From contig NZ_RBZN01000027.1 in NCBI RefSeq assembly GCF_003628435.1, positions 1 to 46,967 of the forward strand: a stretch of 46,967 nt of DNA, given 5' to 3'. The notes under the pieces were generated by a model. The model did not search any database, was not told where the DNA came from, and worked only from the letters and a program-made list of their open reading frames with translations. Positions 44,711-46,967 of this stretch are shown here, in pieces. Within the stretch, counting starts at the first letter, position 1; every line of letters begins with the position of its first letter. Source of the stretch: Ureibacillus endophyticus (GTDB lineage Bacteria; Bacillota; Bacilli; Bacillales_A; Planococcaceae). The translations under genes were made by a program, and so were the position numbers.

Positions 44711-45685
44711 TTGTTACCAAAATTATCAGTATTAGATTTAGCTCCTGTTTTAGAAGGACAAACAATTGAACAATCTTTTCAAAATAGTAGGGATTTAATT
44801 CAACATGTCGAACAACTCGGCTATCATCGTTATTGGGTAGCGGAACATCATAATATGCAAGGGATTGCTAGCTCAGCGACTTCTGTTTTAATTGGATATT
44901 TAGCGGCAGCAACATCAACAATTCGTGTTGGTGCAGGTGGAATCATGTTACCTAACCATTCTCCGTTAGTGATAGCCGAACAATTCGGTACGTTAGAGTC
45001 AATGTATCCTGGGCGAATTGATTTAGGTCTAGGAAGAGCACCAGGATCTGATATGTTAACTGCAAGAGCTTTAAGACGTGATGAACGTGGCGCCTACGAA
45101 TTTGATCGTTTAGTAGAAGAGCTTATGGAGTATTTTGAAGATGTTGATCGACCAGTTATTGCAGTACCTGGGAGAGGATTAAATATTCCTATATGGTTGT
45201 TAGGATCTAGTTTATATAGTGCTCAATTAGCAGGGAAATTAGGCTTACCTTATTCATATGCTAGTCATTTTTCTCCAGAGTTATTAGATGATGCGATAAA
45301 TACATATAAACGAAATTTCGTACCATCTGATGTATTAGAGAAACCTTATGTCATGATTGCCATCAATGCAATGGTGGGGGAGACAGATGAAGAAGGTGAA
45401 TTTTTAGCAAGTACACTTTTCCAACAATTTTTAGGAATGATTCAAGGAAAAAAAGGGAAAACAAAACCTCCTCGTGAAATGGAAAGTCTTTGGACAACAC
45501 ACGAAAAACAAACAGTACTTCAACAATTAAAATATACTTTCTTTGGCTCACCGCAAACGGTTAAGAAAAAACTTGAACAGTTAATAAGTGAACGTGAAGT
45601 AGATGAAATTATCATAAATAGTGCAATTTATGATCAAGAAAAAAGAAGACGTTCATATCAATTGTTGGCTGATGTTTGGAAATAG
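44711..45685 (+). CDS. Luciferase-like flavin monooxygenase (LLM class, MsnO8-like)
   Basis: The 324-residue TIM-barrel protein shows [20 protein letters not shown] near 37 and [13 protein letters not shown] near 101, the FMN-binding and core motifs of LLM flavin-dependent oxidoreductases. The substrate is unknown. TTG 44711 is the start, with GAAGGGAG 10 bases before; no ATG is near. In the B. subtilis order I recall, accC is followed by yqhY, so this gene is an insertion between accC and yqhY. It is plausibly monocistronic. The promoter is not clear. Confidence 0.85.
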   Translation: MLPKLSVLDLAPVLEGQTIEQSFQNSRDLIQHVEQLGYHRYWVAEHHNMQGIASSATSVLIGYLAAATSTIRVGAGGIMLPNHSPLVIAEQFGTLESMYPGRIDLGLGRAPGSDMLTARALRRDERGAYEFDRLVEELMEYFEDVDRPVIAVPGRGLNIPIWLLGSSLYSAQLAGKLGLPYSYASHFSPELLDDAINTYKRNFVPSDVLEKPYVMIAINAMVGETDEEGEFLASTLFQQFLGMIQGKKGKTKPPREMESLWTTHEKQTVLQQLKYTFFGSPQTVKKKLEQLISEREVDEIIINSAIYDQEKRRRSYQLLADVWK

Positions 45686-45817
45686 AGTAAAAAAGTAAAT
45701 AATATTATAGCTTTGATAACAACGATAATATGAAAAATGGTATAATGAAAACAAATAGAAGTCTTTGTAAAATGTGTCACTACTAAAAGTTTTACAAAGT
45801 GGGAGAGGATGAAGAAG

Positions 45818-46222
45818 ATGGCTGAGAAAGTAACAAAAGCTTTCGTACAACCAACTCCTTCTGGAAAAGAAGAACTTGGTCAAATAGAAGTAGCCCCTGA
45901 AGTAATTGAAGTAATTGCAGGTATCGCAACAACAGAAGTAGATGGCGTTGCGGCGACACGGGGAAATTTTGCATCTGGCGTAGCTGAACGCTTTGGTAAA
46001 AAGGTTCATTCAAAAGGTGTGAAAGCAACAATTTCTGAAGATGGACAAATTGCGATAGATGTTTATTGTTCTGTAAAATACGGTTTTTCTATTCCGAAAG
46101 TAGCAAAAGATATTCAAAGTTCAATTCGTCAAGCAATTTATAATATGACGTCCATTAATACAAACGAAGTAAATGTTCATATTACAGCAATTCAATTTGA
46201 ACAAATTAAAGAAGAAGAATAA
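45818..46222 (+). CDS. yqhY: Asp23/Gls24 family protein YqhY
   Basis: The 134-residue product has the DUF322 core (LGQIEVAPEVIEVIAGIATTEVDG-type opening, then ISEDGQIAIDVYCSVKYG near 75). In B. subtilis the family is tied to acetyl-CoA carboxylase control, so placement close to accB-accC fits. GAGAGG at 45803-45808 selects the ATG at 45818 rather than the one at 45809. A terminator follows, so it is monocistronic here. Confidence 0.9.
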   Translation: MAEKVTKAFVQPTPSGKEELGQIEVAPEVIEVIAGIATTEVDGVAATRGNFASGVAERFGKKVHSKGVKATISEDGQIAIDVYCSVKYGFSIPKVAKDIQSSIRQAIYNMTSINTNEVNVHITAIQFEQIKEEE

Positions 46223-46230
46223 CCCTCGTA

Positions 46231-46266
46231 AAAAAGCCCTACCTTTTAATGGAAGGGCTTTTTTTA
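46231..46266 (+). terminator. Terminator of yqhY
   Basis: AAAAAGCCCT at 46231-46240 pairs with the 46254-46263 arm, and a T run follows. Confidence 0.85.
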
Positions 46267-46334
46267 GTATATTATTAGTTGTACCATCCACACTAAAGAC
46301 CGTAATAATTATATCTTTAGGGGAGGATGTTATT

Positions 46335-46571
46335 ATGGCTCGTCGCAGAAATGCAAAACCAGATGATCGTTCAGATAACGTAGAAAAATTACAAAGTATG
46401 GTTCAAAATACATTAGAAAATATTGAAGCCGCAGAAGAAACTGCCGCTTTTGCGGGACCTGAAGAGAGAGCAAAAATAGAAGCGAAAAATAAAAGACGTA
46501 AAGAAGCTGTTAGAGGTTTACGTGAAGAAATTAAAGATGAAGCAGCTGCTCGCGAACGAGGAGAATGCTAA
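46335..46571 (+). CDS. tlp: Small acid-soluble spore protein Tlp
   Basis: The 78-residue product reads KPDDRSDNVEKLQSMVQNT, then ENIEAAEETAAF, then EAVRGLREEIKDEAAARERG, the Tlp family of minor forespore proteins (about 80 residues). GGGGAGG at 46320-46326 precedes the ATG. Expression would normally be by sigma-G in the forespore; no convincing sigma-G box was placed. It sits between yqhY and nusB in the order known for Bacillus, where no tlp gene is expected. NusB itself is not in the window. Confidence 0.9.
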   Translation: MARRRNAKPDDRSDNVEKLQSMVQNTLENIEAAEETAAFAGPEERAKIEAKNKRRKEAVRGLREEIKDEAAARERGEC

Positions 46572-46596
46572 AGGAGTTTATTCTCTTTTTTATGAG

Positions 46597-46631
46597 GTGT
46601 CCAAAAAGTTAAACTTTTTGGGCACTTTTTT
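46597..46631 (+). terminator. Terminator of tlp
   Basis: GTGTCCAAAAAG at 46597-46608 pairs with 46614-46625 (one G-U), and six T residues follow. The stem matches the one at 236-271 and belongs to the composite repeat. Confidence 0.8.
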
Positions 46632-46690
46632 ATTCTGGATTAATTTTACTTGCGGTGGTCGCACCAATATCCCACCATCCCCGTCGCAAA
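46597..46690 (-). repeat. Dispersed composite repeat, copy B
   Basis: Reads on the minus strand: core TTTGCGACG from 46690 down to 46651, then the GTGTCCAAAAA hairpin at 46625-46597. The core is 32/40 identical to 156-195, mostly differing by A to G changes. The hairpin was used as the tlp terminator, so one half of the repeat may be serving a host gene. No target-site duplication could be defined. Confidence 0.6.
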
Positions 46691-46967
46691 AAGTAACTCT
46701 CTTTTTTTAGACGGCCACTTTACACTGTTAATAAAATACATAACATCATAAAATATAAAAAGGAAAGATTTGAAGGTAGTGTAAAAACTTCTATGAAAAA
46801 CTGAAAATCACAAAGTATTAGGCGATAAGTACTCTCCGAACGAGGGGACAATCGCTCTTGACAAACATTCCGAAAAGGTTGCGCCTTGTTTTTGAGGGCG
46901 AAGAGGAAAAAGTAGGCACACTAAATAACCCTCGCCAAATACCAATTTTAACCTTTTCTCCATTCGG
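46691..46967. other. Right-end region, 277 bases without an assigned gene
   Basis: The minus strand is open without a stop from the window edge at 46967 down to a TAA at 46818-46820, about 49 codons, and the bases are less AT-rich than the neighbours. The sequence has no recognised motif and could equally be part of another repeat. The plus strand shows nothing that can be supported. Confidence 0.3.

Noticed and set aside
46173-46334. Longer start for tlp
   Set aside because: The upstream frame crosses the yqhY terminator; GGGGAGG fixes the ATG at 46335.
46522-46710. Plus-strand frame of 62 codons over the tlp end
   Set aside because: It runs through the tlp terminator and the repeat, and has no ribosome site.
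1-46967. CRISPR arrays, tRNA, rRNA, complete insertion sequences or prophage
   Set aside because: No regularly spaced direct repeats, no cloverleaf or rRNA stretches and no transposase or phage gene were seen.

Overview
The window is chromosomal DNA from a low-GC, endospore-forming Firmicute. The gene order largely follows the Bacillus subtilis yqg-yqh chromosomal segment, as I remember it: pst, rpmG-yqgN-yqgQ-ltaS, yqgX, comG, aroK, gcv, yqhL-lipM, yqhQ-yqhR-aroQ-yqhT-efp, spoIIIA, accBC, yqhY. Sporulation genes (spoIIIA, a Tlp-type SASP) are present. The short ComGG, the trimmed spoIIIA locus and the class II ribonucleotide reductase suggest a Planococcaceae-type genus (Lysinibacillus, Solibacillus, Viridibacillus or similar) rather than Bacillus itself. 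The genus is inference.

Layout. 1-400: a 46-bp perfect palindrome, a dispersed repeat copy and PhoP boxes. 413-4862: high-affinity phosphate uptake operon pstSCAB-phoU. 4918-7230: Trp-type T-box leader controlling an orphan trpE-trpG pair. 7290-8698: ECF sigma factor and a membrane protein that looks like an anti-sigma factor carrying a CxxC-X20-CxxC zinc ribbon. 8704-11422: MFS transporter plus thioredoxin/glutathione peroxidase operon, divergent from a frameshifted LysR regulator. 11467-12398: two small membrane-anchored proteins. 12559-18072: rpmG, 5-formyl-THF cyclo-ligase, yqgQ, lipoteichoic acid synthase, DUF2759, yqgX, yqgY and a cysteine-rich winged-helix regulator. 18363-22660: comGA-GG DNA-uptake pseudopilus genes and shikimate kinase.

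22795-28726: tandem glycine riboswitch, glycine cleavage genes gcvT-gcvPA-gcvPB, a rhodanese and LipM, which loads octanoate on GcvH, the lipoyl carrier that the GCV enzymes need. 28872-31617: two NrdR boxes and nrdJ. 31800-35740: glycolate oxidase subunits glcD-glcF and a CdaR regulator. 35875-39565: yqhQ, yqhR, aroQ, Xaa-Pro peptidase and efp. 39680-42569: a reduced spoIIIA locus, without AA and AB and with short AE, AF and AG, driven by two strong sigma-E promoter matches. 42672-46571: accB-accC, a luciferase-like oxidoreductase, yqhY and tlp. The right end has a second, inverted copy of the repeat seen at the left end.

No phage, complete insertion sequence, CRISPR array, tRNA or rRNA was seen. 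The observations most worth pursuing are the reduced spoIIIA locus, the composite repeat, the sigma factor with its zinc-ribbon membrane partner, the expanded glycine riboswitch arm and the frameshifted LysR gene.
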